DNA of 64,000 nt from Spartobacteria bacterium (GCA_003169695.1 PNAS01000020.1:1-64000), one strand, 5' to 3'; shown: positions 34,180-43,712, counted from the first letter of the stretch. Made by a program: numbers and translations. The notes: generated by a model not told the origin, from the letters alone.

Positions 34180-36918
34180 TTAGTGTTTAGTTGTCGCTTT
34201 TGGGATTTTTGATCGCATGTCAGCCACTTTGGAGGAGAGATTGCCGACAATCGCCCGGAAGGCCGGATTACCTCGGAGGGAATCAAACCGCGGATCAAGA
34301 TTGATAGAACGATAATCCATCCAACCTGAAGTGATCGCTCGGCGTAAATGACCCAAGGCGGCCTCCGGCATATCGAGAGAGGATTCCACAGCGGCAAGCC
34401 GATAGGCGGCTTCGGGATTCTCGGACCCACGATCCATCGCGGCCGCTTCCCTCTTCAGGCAAACCTCGAGGACTGTTTTTGCTCCTTTGCTGTCGCCGAG
34501 AGCTTGTCTCGCGCGGCCCAGGGCTGACTCGTAGGTCACCGCGCCATAATACGATCCACCGCCGCCCGGATTGCTCTCTGCCAAATTTCGATAGAGTTGT
34601 TCTGCCGCCAGGAAGTCTCTGGCGAAAAACTCGATTTGCGCGGCAAGCTGGTCCGTATATTCACGCTCGTAGTGATTCCATGTGTCAGAGCGCAACATCG
34701 CGCGCGCCCCTGCAAAATCACCCTGAAGCAACCGAACGTGCGAAATCCCAACCACGCCTTCACAAAAATCAGGCCTATACTCCGACGCACGCTTGTAAGC
34801 CTGCACCGCTTGTTCGTCGTCTCCCAACTTGACCCAGCAATCTCCGACCAGGGCATCCGCCTGCCCGGGCGTCCGTGCTCTCTGCGACGGAAGTGCATAC
34901 CAATTCAGAGCTTGATCCGGACGTCCCAACATATCCAAGGTTTGGCCGACGAAATTAACCACTCTTTCCTCCAAGCCCCCGGTTTCGATTGCTCGCAACT
35001 CTTCTTCAAGTGCTCCGGTGAATTTTCCCAGTTGAAAGCAGACCCCAGCTTTAGCTTTGTGCGCCTCGCCTGATTCCGGCGCGAGAAGAAGGGCTTTATC
35101 CGCCTCATTTTTGCCGAGCTCCAAAAAGCTAAGATCGGCGTTGTAATGAATTCGCGCGGTAGCCGCCATGGCGAGGTACGAATGCGCGAGGGCTGAATCG
35201 GGCTCCGCTCGCAAGGCCTTCCTGAACAAGGCGATTGCGTTATCGAAATCGGCAATCGTGTTGGAACGAATCAACTCACGGCCAGCCAGAATCGCTTTCC
35301 TCGCAACCTCATTACGCAAGCCCGGATCCACTTTTGATTGTACAATGTCGGACCAATCGTTCGCGCTAAGGATAGGATACATTTTCCCGCATATCTGTTT
35401 GATGGTGGCCTCGACTGGATTCTTTTCCCCGTTCTCCTCCCAAAGACTCGTGAAGATAGGATTGCCGGTGGCAGCATCTACCAAGCGAATCGAGATGCGC
35501 TTTCTGCCTTGCACAGTTCGGACAGTGCCCATGAGAGCGGTGCGAGCGCCAGTTTGTTGGCCAACCTTACGGAGCTCTTCAACCCACAGCCCATCCAGGG
35601 AGGATCCTGGTCTCATCGTCTTTACCTGAGCTGGACCAAAGACATTTAGCTCAGCTTGGAGCGAACTGGTGAGTGACTGCGTCAGCATTGGCTCAGCCGC
35701 TGCGTTATCTAGATCGAGGAAAGGTAACACCACGACGGAACGGGAGATCAGGATGTGTTCCTGCATCGCGGATTGAAGCCTCCGCGTGCGAATTTGCCAG
35801 GCCACCGACGCGGCCGTGAAGACGAGAAAAGCGGCTAGCAGAGCGGCGAGCCTGCGGTTGCTGCCAACCCAGCGCCGGAAGCGGAGCCATGGTCCGATCT
35901 GACGCGCGGCAATGGGGAGTCCTACTAGCCAGTTCTCAAGATCCGTCGCCAAACTGCCCGCGGATCGATAACGAGCCGAAGGCTCACGCTCGAGGCAGAG
36001 CACGCAGATTGTTTCCAGGTCGCGATCCAAATGGGGCGCGAGCGTCCGCAACTTCGGAGCAGGCTTCTCCGCGGATTGTTTCATGACCGCCAGAGCGTTG
36101 TCGCCTTGAAACGGCAGCCTGCCCGTAAGCAGCTCGAAGAGAATCGCGCCCAGACTGTAGATATCAGCCCCGGTCGTGAGCTGGGCGGCCGGCCCGTCGG
36201 CCTGTTCCGGCGCGATGTAGCCAGGCGTTCCGAAACTGGTGAGCGATCGCGTGAAATGGCTCCCAATCTCCTCACACCGGGCCAGACCGAAATCGCTGAC
36301 GAGCGGTTCGCCCCGGCCATCGAGCAGGATATTTCCCGGTTTGAGATCGCGATGGAGAACGCCTTGGTCGTGAGCGTATTGAACAGCTTGCGCGACCTTC
36401 GCCATGAGCAGGACGCTTTGACGAGGTTCCTGGCGGAGCGGACCGCGCGCCTGCAACAGACTTCCGTTTGTTGCATACTTCATGGTGAAAAACGGAGAGC
36501 CGTCCGCCGTCTCACCGACATGGTAGATCGGAACGATGTTGGGATGATCGAGGCGTGCGGCTGTCTCGGCTTCTCGCCGGAAACGTGCCAGCGCCTGGTC
36601 TGAATCGCCTTGGTAAGCCAGAATGCACTTCAGGGCGACAGTGCGTCCGGAATGTAGTTCCCGGGCGCGGTAAATTACCCCCATTCCGCCACGGGCGATC
36701 TCTTCCAGAATTTCATGTTCGCCGATGCGCCAGTTTCCGTCCCGGGATTTTACGGCCGTGAGCGCTTCCTTGAGCGCTTCCGTTTCCGAAGGGACGGCAT
36801 CGTCATCGAGAGCGCCAAGGAGAAGGCAATTTAGACAAAGGCCGTTGGCGAGACGGGAGCTTGAGTTACATTCTCCGCATAACTCGGGCTCGTCGAGAAT
36901 CGAAAACGGAGCATCCAT
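34180..36918 (-). CDS. Hanks-type Ser/Thr protein kinase with zinc ribbon, TM helix and TPRs
   Basis: 912 residues. Order: a small Cys4 zinc-ribbon-like motif (C14, C17, C28, C31), then the kinase domain (about 70-340) with glycine loop ARGGMGVIYRA, K97, HRDLKPGNILLD (D191, N196), SDFGLAR (D209) and SFGTPGYIAPEQA. A transmembrane helix follows (about 352-372, AALLAAFLVFTAASVAWQI), then an adenylate-cyclase-associated-like region (SRSVVVLPFLDLDN...ALMGTVRTVQGRKRISIRLV) and about 300 residues of TPR repeats. All catalytic residues are intact. It sits 24 bp downstream of an ECF sigma gene, a pairing known in Planctomycetes, Verrucomicrobia and Acidobacteria, and 13 bp upstream of the precursor gene, so kinase signalling probably gates peptide production. 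Confidence 0.92.
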   Translation of the reverse strand: MDAPFSILDEPELCGECNSSSRLANGLCLNCLLLGALDDDAVPSETEALKEALTAVKSRDGNWRIGEHEILEEIARGGMGVIYRARELHSGRTVALKCILAYQGDSDQALARFRREAETAARLDHPNIVPIYHVGETADGSPFFTMKYATNGSLLQARGPLRQEPRQSVLLMAKVAQAVQYAHDQGVLHRDLKPGNILLDGRGEPLVSDFGLARCEEIGSHFTRSLTSFGTPGYIAPEQADGPAAQLTTGADIYSLGAILFELLTGRLPFQGDNALAVMKQSAEKPAPKLRTLAPHLDRDLETICVLCLEREPSARYRSAGSLATDLENWLVGLPIAARQIGPWLRFRRWVGSNRRLAALLAAFLVFTAASVAWQIRTRRLQSAMQEHILISRSVVVLPFLDLDNAAAEPMLTQSLTSSLQAELNVFGPAQVKTMRPGSSLDGLWVEELRKVGQQTGARTALMGTVRTVQGRKRISIRLVDAATGNPIFTSLWEENGEKNPVEATIKQICGKMYPILSANDWSDIVQSKVDPGLRNEVARKAILAGRELIRSNTIADFDNAIALFRKALRAEPDSALAHSYLAMAATARIHYNADLSFLELGKNEADKALLLAPESGEAHKAKAGVCFQLGKFTGALEEELRAIETGGLEERVVNFVGQTLDMLGRPDQALNWYALPSQRARTPGQADALVGDCWVKLGDDEQAVQAYKRASEYRPDFCEGVVGISHVRLLQGDFAGARAMLRSDTWNHYEREYTDQLAAQIEFFARDFLAAEQLYRNLAESNPGGGGSYYGAVTYESALGRARQALGDSKGAKTVLEVCLKREAAAMDRGSENPEAAYRLAAVESSLDMPEAALGHLRRAITSGWMDYRSINLDPRFDSLRGNPAFRAIVGNLSSKVADMRSKIPKATTKH

Positions 36919-36942
36919 CGGGGAAGCGAATTCCGTGGCCTG

Positions 36943-37716
36943 CTAGCCACCTCTGGTTGAAAGAAGTGCACACAGATAGCGGATTTCATCATCCACGTCT
37001 GCCTCGCTTTTGACGGTTTTCGCCACTTCTTCCCGCAAAAGCCCGCGATAGCGCTTGCGAAATTGGTGGAGCAGACTTTTCACCGACGGCTCCGGCACTC
37101 CCAGGGCAACCGAAAGATCCTGATAGGAGATGTCACCGCGCTCCGTCGTAAGATAGCCGTTCAGGGCTTCGTAAACGCGTCGGCGGCCTTTGCTTTCGCA
37201 TTCCGTCCGCAGCCGTCGCAGTGCCTCTTCCGCGATGGCCGCCGCCCAACTCAAGTCAAACAAAGCTTCGGCTGGAGATGTTGCGAACACCTGTGCGGAA
37301 ATCGATAACTGGCAGGGTGCATCGGCCATCCATTTTTCCAACGAAACAAATTGCAGATCGCCCCCGCGCTTCCGTGTGCGGCGCTTTAGTTGGGCATCGA
37401 TCAGGAAATTCTTCAACGATTTGATCAACAAGGAACGAAAACGTCCCCGCGCCGGGTCGGCGGACTGCAAGAGCGTGCCTTCCAGAATCACGAGAAAAAA
37501 ATCCTGCGTCAGATCCTGCGCATCCTGTGCGGAATAGCCACGCCGATAAATGAATGTGAAAATGGGTCGCCAATAAATTTGACAGAGTTCGGCCAGGCCC
37601 TCATTGCCGTCGCTCCGTGCACCTGCAGTGCCTCCGTTCCGGATCAAACTCCACCGAGTGGTGGCGAAGTGCGTCAGAGCATCTCTTCCTTCCAGCGTCT
37701 CAACGACTGCTCTCAC
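36943..37716 (-). CDS. ECF-type RNA polymerase sigma factor
   Basis: 257 residues, GTG start. Region 2 is ELCQIYWRPIFTFIYRRGYS with AQDAQDLTQDFFLVIL (core-binding and -10 recognition), then a positively charged linker (RRTRKRGGD). Region 4 is RTECESKGRRRVYEALNGYL and then DISYQDLSVALGVPEPSVKS with the helix-turn-helix. The AQDAQDLTQDFF version of region 2 and the long region 2-4 linker are typical of sigma factors paired with Ser/Thr kinases. There is no anti-sigma gene next to it, and the downstream kinase may control it by phosphorylation. It is first gene of the sigma-kinase-precursor run, with an about 290-bp upstream spacer that must hold its promoter. Confidence 0.88.
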   Translation of the reverse strand: MRAVVETLEGRDALTHFATTRWSLIRNGGTAGARSDGNEGLAELCQIYWRPIFTFIYRRGYSAQDAQDLTQDFFLVILEGTLLQSADPARGRFRSLLIKSLKNFLIDAQLKRRTRKRGGDLQFVSLEKWMADAPCQLSISAQVFATSPAEALFDLSWAAAIAEEALRRLRTECESKGRRRVYEALNGYLTTERGDISYQDLSVALGVPEPSVKSLLHQFRKRYRGLLREEVAKTVKSEADVDDEIRYLCALLSTRGG

Positions 37717-38007
37717 GCCTTTAGCGTGCTGGGATTAAGATTGTACAACAAGCATAAAATTACATAGTTGCACGTACCAGTACCCAAGATTGAATCTCAG
37801 CGAAAGTGCAGCTGAACGCTCCTCAATTCTTCCTCGTGCTGCTCGCAGCCTGTCACAGCTGAGGCCTGTGCCGCCGCCGTGCTGCGAAAAGCTTCGACTG
37901 AATTTGCTTGCCCAGTCGCTCAAATTGTAACGGCTTCGCGCGCTTCGAGTTTAGTCCCCTTCGTCGCGGGTGGAACGAGTGATGCTGCACAACCGTCAAG
38001 CTTCTCC

Positions 38008-38346
38008 ATGTTTCTCCTAAAAGAACCTCATCTGGCCTGGCGCAATCGACTTTTTACGCAGATTGTAAGCATTGCCGTAATCTTGCTTGGCGGCTTGGTG
38101 CTGACTGGGTCGCAACTCCAGATTCAAGGGTTCAAGCGCATCCTTCCCGGTCTGGTTTCGATGGATCCGAATACCGCGGCTGGAATGTTGCTTTGCGGCG
38201 CTGCGCTCAGTCTTTTGTCCCAAGAAGCAAAGAAGGCGTTTCTTTTTTCGGCATCGGCCCTGGCAATGGCGGTGATTGCCCTCGCTTCTGATTTTAAGCG
38301 AATACTTTTTTGGCGAAACGTGAGAGCCAGAGGTCTATGGAATTAG
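38008..38346 (+). CDS. small membrane protein, fragment-like sensor domain
   Basis: 112 residues from ATG 38008 (the open frame starts at 37879 but the added part is not hydrophobic). Three transmembrane helices: about 18-36, 56-75 and 82-97. Its central motif PGLVSMDPNTAAGMLLCGAA closely resembles PAIVALNPVTACCFILASVS in the N-terminal membrane domain of the histidine kinase that follows and overlaps it by 10 bp. It therefore looks like a duplicated, truncated copy of that sensor domain, without kinase parts. Whether it is made and pairs with the kinase is unknown. Confidence 0.5.
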   Translation: MFLLKEPHLAWRNRLFTQIVSIAVILLGGLVLTGSQLQIQGFKRILPGLVSMDPNTAAGMLLCGAALSLLSQEAKKAFLFSASALAMAVIALASDFKRILFWRNVRARGLWN

Positions 38347-40115
38347 TCGCAAGATTTCTTTCCAAGAACGGGTTTAAGCCGCCGCGTCGCGTTCTCGCCA
38401 CTAAACGGGATGCACCCGATCTATGTGCTGAGAAAAAGATCCTCCCGCGCGCGTCCGCCTGCATAAACCCGCGAACGATTCAAACTGCGCGGAGTCTGTC
38501 GATCATCGCCGCATGTCTTACGGGCGCGTTCTCCGTGGTGGCCTTAACCGGTTGGGTATTTCATACCCAGCCCCTCAGAATCCACCCCGCAATTGTAGCG
38601 CTGAATCCCGTAACCGCTTGCTGTTTCATCCTGGCTAGTGTCTCCCTGCTTCTCCTGCAACGTCGAAATCCTGGAAAGACTCGCACACTCCTCGGGCAGA
38701 TGGCCGCTGGACTGGTCCTCGCGATCGGCGGGTTCAAAGTTTTTTCACTCGCCTCGGGCTGGGATCCCGGCATCGACCGATGGCTGTTCACCGCGCAAGT
38801 GAATGAGCTAACCGATCCTTCTTATCGTATTGCACCAAAAACTGCGTTCTGCTTCCTGCTCGGAAGTTCCGCGCTCCTGTTCCTCAATTCGTCCTCCGCT
38901 CTCGTTCACCGCATCGCGGAGATATTTAGCGCATCAGTCGTCGCCATCGCGCTGCTCTCCTTGCAGGGATATGCCTTCGGTCTCCTCGTCCTTTACACAA
39001 CTCCCGGTTTTGTGCCGGTATCGATGGCCACTTCAATTAGTTTTCTGATTCTAGGAACGGCGGTGCTTCTCGCGCGCGTGGAGAGCGGAGCCATGAGTGT
39101 CATCAACAGCGATACACCAGGTGGATTTCTCGCCCGGCGACTTCTACCGCTCGCGATAGCGTCACCCATTGTCCTAGGAGTCCTCCGTCTTCAGGGAGAG
39201 CGCGCGGGTCTGTACAATGGGCAGCTCGGCGCAGGCCTTTTTGCAACCGCCTTCACTGTCTTATTCCTCGCCGCCATCTGGTGGGCGGCACGCCTTTTAT
39301 TTCGGACTGATATGGACCGGAGGCTCGCGGAATTCGCCACGCGAGAAAATGAAGAACGCGTCCACCAACTCAATGCTGAGCTTGTGAAACTCGTCGCGGA
39401 ACGGACTGAGGCGCTTGAGGCAGAAAGCGCCGCAAATAAGGAGCTCGAAGCGTTTTCGTATTCTGTTTCGCACGATTTGCGCGCGCCGTTGCGAGCGATT
39501 AGCGGCTTCTCCAGGATTGTGATCGAAGACCACTCGGCGGCGCTGGATGCGGACGGCTTGCGCCATCTGCACCTGGTAGAAAAGAGCGCTCAGCAAATGG
39601 GTCAATTGATCGACGATCTATTGACCTTTTCGCGCACTGGGCGCCAGGCGCTCAGGGTCCAGTCGGTGAACACAACTGACGTCGTCAACACCTGTCTCAC
39701 GGACTTACAGGCCATGCAGAAAAATCGTCGCGTTAACATCAGCGTCGGCGAACTTCCTGACTGTGAAGCCGATCCTTCCTTGCTCAGGCAAGTTTGGTTG
39801 AACCTGCTTTCGAACGCTTTGAAGTACACCGGGGAGCGTGATCCGGCCATAATCACCATCGGCAGCCGGCGAGACGGCGGCATAGACGTCTATTTTGTTC
39901 AGGACAACGGCGCCGGGTTCGACATGAAATACGCCGACAAATTATTCGGCGTCTTCCAACGCCTGCATCTTGCCGATGACTTTGAAGGCACCGGAGTGGG
40001 GCTTGCGCTCGTTCAGCGCATTGTCCAGCGGCATGGCGGCCGGGTGTGGACGGAAGCGGAAGTAAACCGGGGCGCGACGTTCTATTTTACCCTGACAGGA
40101 GGCCACGGTGCCTGA
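38337..40115 (+). CDS. membrane histidine kinase, bacteriophytochrome-like core
   Basis: 592 residues from ATG 38337. The N-terminal half is a membrane sensor with about eight transmembrane helices (residues 55-325) containing two copies of the P..NP.TA..F.L motif (PAIVALNPVTACCFIL and RIAPKTAFCFLLGSSAL). A short coiled coil (EERVHQLNAELVKLVAERTE) leads to the HisKA domain with H379 in SYSVSHDLRAPLRAISG and the ATPase domain (NLLSNALKYTG, DNGAGFD, GTGVGLALVQRIV). The SYSVSHDLRAPLRAI version is typical of phytochrome-type kinases that signal to small Rcp1-like receivers, and exactly such a receiver gene follows with an 8-bp overlap. Confidence 0.9.
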   Translation: MELVARFLSKNGFKPPRRVLATKRDAPDLCAEKKILPRASACINPRTIQTARSLSIIAACLTGAFSVVALTGWVFHTQPLRIHPAIVALNPVTACCFILASVSLLLLQRRNPGKTRTLLGQMAAGLVLAIGGFKVFSLASGWDPGIDRWLFTAQVNELTDPSYRIAPKTAFCFLLGSSALLFLNSSSALVHRIAEIFSASVVAIALLSLQGYAFGLLVLYTTPGFVPVSMATSISFLILGTAVLLARVESGAMSVINSDTPGGFLARRLLPLAIASPIVLGVLRLQGERAGLYNGQLGAGLFATAFTVLFLAAIWWAARLLFRTDMDRRLAEFATRENEERVHQLNAELVKLVAERTEALEAESAANKELEAFSYSVSHDLRAPLRAISGFSRIVIEDHSAALDADGLRHLHLVEKSAQQMGQLIDDLLTFSRTGRQALRVQSVNTTDVVNTCLTDLQAMQKNRRVNISVGELPDCEADPSLLRQVWLNLLSNALKYTGERDPAIITIGSRRDGGIDVYFVQDNGAGFDMKYADKLFGVFQRLHLADDFEGTGVGLALVQRIVQRHGGRVWTEAEVNRGATFYFTLTGGHGA

Positions 40116-40560
40116 TTACGCTGAAACCGAGATCCTGCTGGTGGAGGATAACCCGACAGATCTGGAATTGGCGCTCCGAGTCTTTAAGAAGCACCAGCTC
40201 GCGTACCGGATCGCAGTAGCTCGCGATGGGGAGGAGGCGTTGGATTTTCTCTTCGGAACAGGCGCTCATGCTGGCCGCGGAATTCAAATTCCGAAGGTCA
40301 TTCTGCTCGACCTCAAGTTGCCAAAGATCGGCGGCCTCGAAGTGCTGCGCCGAATCAAGGGAGACCCTCGCACGCGCACCATTCCCATCGTCGTGCTGAC
40401 TTCATCGCGTGAAGAAAAGGACTTGATGGAAAGCTACCACCTCGGCGTGAACAGCTACATCGTGAAGCCAGTCGATTTCGATCAATTTAGCAACTGCTTG
40501 AAGGAGATCGGGATGTACTGGCTTCTCTCAAACGTCCCTCCAAAAATCAATGCACCTTAA
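40108..40560 (+). CDS. Rcp1-like single-domain response regulator
   Basis: 150 residues, GTG start overlapping the kinase gene by 8 bp. Receiver: acidic pair VEDN (12-15), phospho-acceptor D68 in VILLDLKLPKIGG, VLTSSREEKD, Lys in YIVKPVDFDQF. The insertion LFGTGAHAGRGIQIP between helix 2 and strand 3 and the C-terminal helix EIGMYWLLSN are diagnostic of the Rcp1 class that accepts phosphate from phytochrome-like kinases. There is no output domain. Its own stop overlaps the next hybrid kinase start by 11 bp, so kinase, receiver and hybrid kinase form one translationally coupled set. Confidence 0.93.
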   Translation: MPDYAETEILLVEDNPTDLELALRVFKKHQLAYRIAVARDGEEALDFLFGTGAHAGRGIQIPKVILLDLKLPKIGGLEVLRRIKGDPRTRTIPIVVLTSSREEKDLMESYHLGVNSYIVKPVDFDQFSNCLKEIGMYWLLSNVPPKINAP

Positions 40561-43500
40561 CAACGGAGTTATTGTACCTCTTCGCCTCCTCCTCCTCGAG
40601 GATCGGACGTCTGACGCGGACTTGCTGATCTCTGAACTGCGCCGCTCCGGTGTGCAAGCGGACGTGAAAGTGGTGGGGACGAGAGCGGCCTACCTGAAGA
40701 ACCTGGATTCGGGCTTTGACGTAATCATCAGCGATTTCCACTTGCCTCAATTCAACGCGAAGGAAGCGCTTGCGCTGCTACAGGCCCAACAGCTCGATAT
40801 TCCTTTTATTGTTGTCTCTGGAACGATTGGTGAAGAAACGGCCGTCGATCTCATGAAGCTTGGCGCGGCTGACTACCTCTTGAAAGATCGACTGGCTCGT
40901 TTGCCTCAAGCTCTGGCGCATGCAGTCGCGGCGCGCTCGCTTCGCGCAGAACGACTCACTGAACGAAAAAGCGCGGAAGAGGCTTTGCAGCGCCAGGAGA
41001 AACAATACCAAGTCCTGTTCGAGACCTACCCTAGTCCCACTTGGGTTTATGATGCAGAGACACTCGCATTTCTCGCAGTCAATGATGCGGCGGTCCAGCA
41101 TTATGGTCATTCGCGAGAGGAATTCCTCGCGATGACGATTCGAGATATTCGCCCCTCAGAAGATGTCCCGGCCCTGATCGAATCCGGGACTGACACAGCT
41201 GATGAACTGCATGCCGCCGGCGTCTGGCGCCACCTGAGAAAAAACGGCGAACTCATCTTGGTAGATATTTATGCCTCAGCGATCCAGTTTGAAGGACGCG
41301 CGGCGCAACTCGCCATCGCCATCGACGTGACTGAGCGCCGACGCGTTGAGGAAGAACTGCACGCGGCGCATAAGCACCTGCAGCATTTATTCGCTCACAC
41401 GCCAGCGGTCATCTATTCGCTCAAGATAGAGGGGCAAAAGGTCACTCCGGTTTTCGTGAGTGAGAATATGGAGCGTTTGCTTGGGGCAACCGCCGCGGAA
41501 TCCGAACACTTCGAGTGGTGGCTGGAGAGTTTGCATCCCGACGATCGTGAGCGCGTTCTGGAAGTCCTTTACGAATCGTTGAAAGGCGACGGCTACTCGA
41601 TGGAATACCGAATCCTGCATAAGGACGGCAGTTACCATTGGGTGCAGGACAATAATCGCGTGTTGCGCGATGCAACTGGTCTAGCCACAGAAGCAGTGGG
41701 GGTGTGGACCGATATCACCGAGCGCAAGCGGGCGGAGGAAGTCCTGAGAGAATCAGAGCGTCGTTTCCGTGAGATGTTGGAAAACGTCGAACTCATTGCG
41801 ATGACTCTCGACAAGGACGGCACAGTCACGTTCTGCAACGACTACCTACTCCGATTGACGGGATGGAAGCGGGAGGAAGTGATCGGCGCGGATTGGTTCT
41901 CGAACTTCATTCCCGACCCAAACGTGGCGGTAAAAAAAGTCTTCTTCGAAACTCTCGCGGCTGGAGAGGTTCCGACTCACTACGAAAATCCAATAAAGAC
42001 CAAGAAAGGCGAGCTTCGAGAGATCGCTTGGAACAACACCATGCTTCGGGATATAGCTGGAAATATTGTCGGCACAGCCAGTCTTGGTGAGGATGTGACC
42101 GAGCGCAAACGGTCCGAAGTGGCGGCGCGAGCGGGAGAAGCACAGATCCGGGAGCAGGCCAGACTGCTGGATCTCGCTCATGACGCAATCATGGTCCGCG
42201 ACATGGAAGATCGCGTCGAGTATTGGAACCATGGGGCGGAAAAATTGTACGGTTGGAATGCAGCGGAAGTTCAGGGCAAGCAAGTTTCCACCTTTCTTCA
42301 TGACGACCCCCCCGCCACGGCCCTTGCGGCAAGAATGGCTGTAATAGAGAAGGGCAAGTGGTTCGGTGATTGTAAGCACCTTCGAAAAGATGGCGGCATG
42401 GTCATGGTCCGAAGTCGGTGGACCCTCGTGCGGGATGAGATGGGAAGGCCGAAATCCATTTTGATCATTAACACCGACGTCACCGAGCAGAAGAGAGTCG
42501 AGGAACAATTCCTTCGCGCCCAGCGGCTCGAAAGCATTGGTACGCTCGCCAGTGGAGTGGCGCATGATTTGAACAATATCCTGGTCCCAATTCTGATGGC
42601 GGCGCCCCTTCTGCGTGGCGACCTTCCCAAGGAGGAACGGGAGAAATTTCTCACGATTGTCGAATCAAGCGCCGAGCGCGGTGCCAGTATCGTCAAGCAG
42701 GTGCTTACCTTCGCTCGTGGTGCGGACGGCGATCGCGTCCTCTTGCAACCAATCTATCTGATCGGAGAGGTCGCGAAGATCGCGGAGCAAACGTTCCCGA
42801 AATCAATTAGCGTGCGCACGCGCTATCCCGAAAACCTTCGTCCCCTCGAGGCCGACGCTACGCAGTTACATCAGGTCTTGCTCAACCTTGCCATCAACGC
42901 CCGCGACGCGATGCCTCACGGAGGTGATTTAACCTTCTCCGTTGAGAATTTTGATGTCGACGATCACTATGCCAGCATGACGCCAGGCGCCAAGCCGGGT
43001 CCGCATGTGATGATGCAAGTAAGCGATAGTGGCACCGGCATTCCGCGTCACATCATTGATAAGATTTTTGATCCATTTTTCACCACGAAGGATGTCGGTC
43101 TCGGGACCGGTCTGGGCCTTTCGACAGTCCTGGGGATTGTGAAGAGCCATGGAGGATTCGTGCACGTGTATAGCGAAGCGGGCCACACGAGTTTCAAGGT
43201 CTTCCTCCCTGCCGCAAAGGGCGACGACTCCTCTCCTGAAACGCCCTCGCCAGTCGATATCCCCATCGGCGAAGGGCAAACGATCCTCGTAGTCGATGAC
43301 GAGAGTGGGATCCGGGAGGTCGCCCAGGCGGTCCTGATCAAACATGGTTACAAAGTCCTGGTCGCGGAAGATGGTCCGACGGCTCTCGCCCTTCTGGCCC
43401 GGCACTCCAGCGAGATCCAAGTCATGCTGACCGATATGGTGATGCCTTTCATGGACGGACTGACGCTTGTCCGAACGGTTCGCAAAATGGAACCGGACAT

Positions 43501-43657
43501 TAGAGTGATTCTCTCCACTGGGCGGGCCGAGGACCCCCGCACATCGGAGGTAGCTCTCCTGCACGTGCATGGCTGCTTAACGAAGCCTTACACCAGGGAA
43601 ACATTGCTTCTCATGCTGGACCGTGTGTTGAACACCTCCGCCCCGCTCTCCGCATGA
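40550..43657 (+). CDS. soluble hybrid histidine kinase, REC-PASx4-HisKA-HATPase-REC
   Basis: 1035 residues with no transmembrane helix. Order: receiver (D62 in VIISDFHLPQFN, K in LLKDRL), then four PAS domains at about 150-265, 275-395, 395-520 and 525-650, each closing with a PAC signature (IDVTERRR, TDITERKR, EDVTERKR, TDVTEQKR). HisKA follows with H672 in GVAHDLNNILVPIL, the ATPase domain (LLNLAINARDAMPHGG, DSGTGIP, LGTGLGLSTVLGIV), and a C-terminal receiver (D962 in VMLTDMVMPFMDG). It has the RsbU-like first receiver plus multi-PAS layout of cytoplasmic phosphorelay integrators. The start overlaps the preceding receiver gene. Confidence 0.93.
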   Translation: MHLNNGVIVPLRLLLLEDRTSDADLLISELRRSGVQADVKVVGTRAAYLKNLDSGFDVIISDFHLPQFNAKEALALLQAQQLDIPFIVVSGTIGEETAVDLMKLGAADYLLKDRLARLPQALAHAVAARSLRAERLTERKSAEEALQRQEKQYQVLFETYPSPTWVYDAETLAFLAVNDAAVQHYGHSREEFLAMTIRDIRPSEDVPALIESGTDTADELHAAGVWRHLRKNGELILVDIYASAIQFEGRAAQLAIAIDVTERRRVEEELHAAHKHLQHLFAHTPAVIYSLKIEGQKVTPVFVSENMERLLGATAAESEHFEWWLESLHPDDRERVLEVLYESLKGDGYSMEYRILHKDGSYHWVQDNNRVLRDATGLATEAVGVWTDITERKRAEEVLRESERRFREMLENVELIAMTLDKDGTVTFCNDYLLRLTGWKREEVIGADWFSNFIPDPNVAVKKVFFETLAAGEVPTHYENPIKTKKGELREIAWNNTMLRDIAGNIVGTASLGEDVTERKRSEVAARAGEAQIREQARLLDLAHDAIMVRDMEDRVEYWNHGAEKLYGWNAAEVQGKQVSTFLHDDPPATALAARMAVIEKGKWFGDCKHLRKDGGMVMVRSRWTLVRDEMGRPKSILIINTDVTEQKRVEEQFLRAQRLESIGTLASGVAHDLNNILVPILMAAPLLRGDLPKEEREKFLTIVESSAERGASIVKQVLTFARGADGDRVLLQPIYLIGEVAKIAEQTFPKSISVRTRYPENLRPLEADATQLHQVLLNLAINARDAMPHGGDLTFSVENFDVDDHYASMTPGAKPGPHVMMQVSDSGTGIPRHIIDKIFDPFFTTKDVGLGTGLGLSTVLGIVKSHGGFVHVYSEAGHTSFKVFLPAAKGDDSSPETPSPVDIPIGEGQTILVVDDESGIREVAQAVLIKHGYKVLVAEDGPTALALLARHSSEIQVMLTDMVMPFMDGLTLVRTVRKMEPDIRVILSTGRAEDPRTSEVALLHVHGCLTKPYTRETLLLMLDRVLNTSAPLSA

Positions 43658-43712
43658 AGACGCGCACTCCCATCCAGGAACCGATCATACCCGCCACACC
43701 CAAACTTACCCA

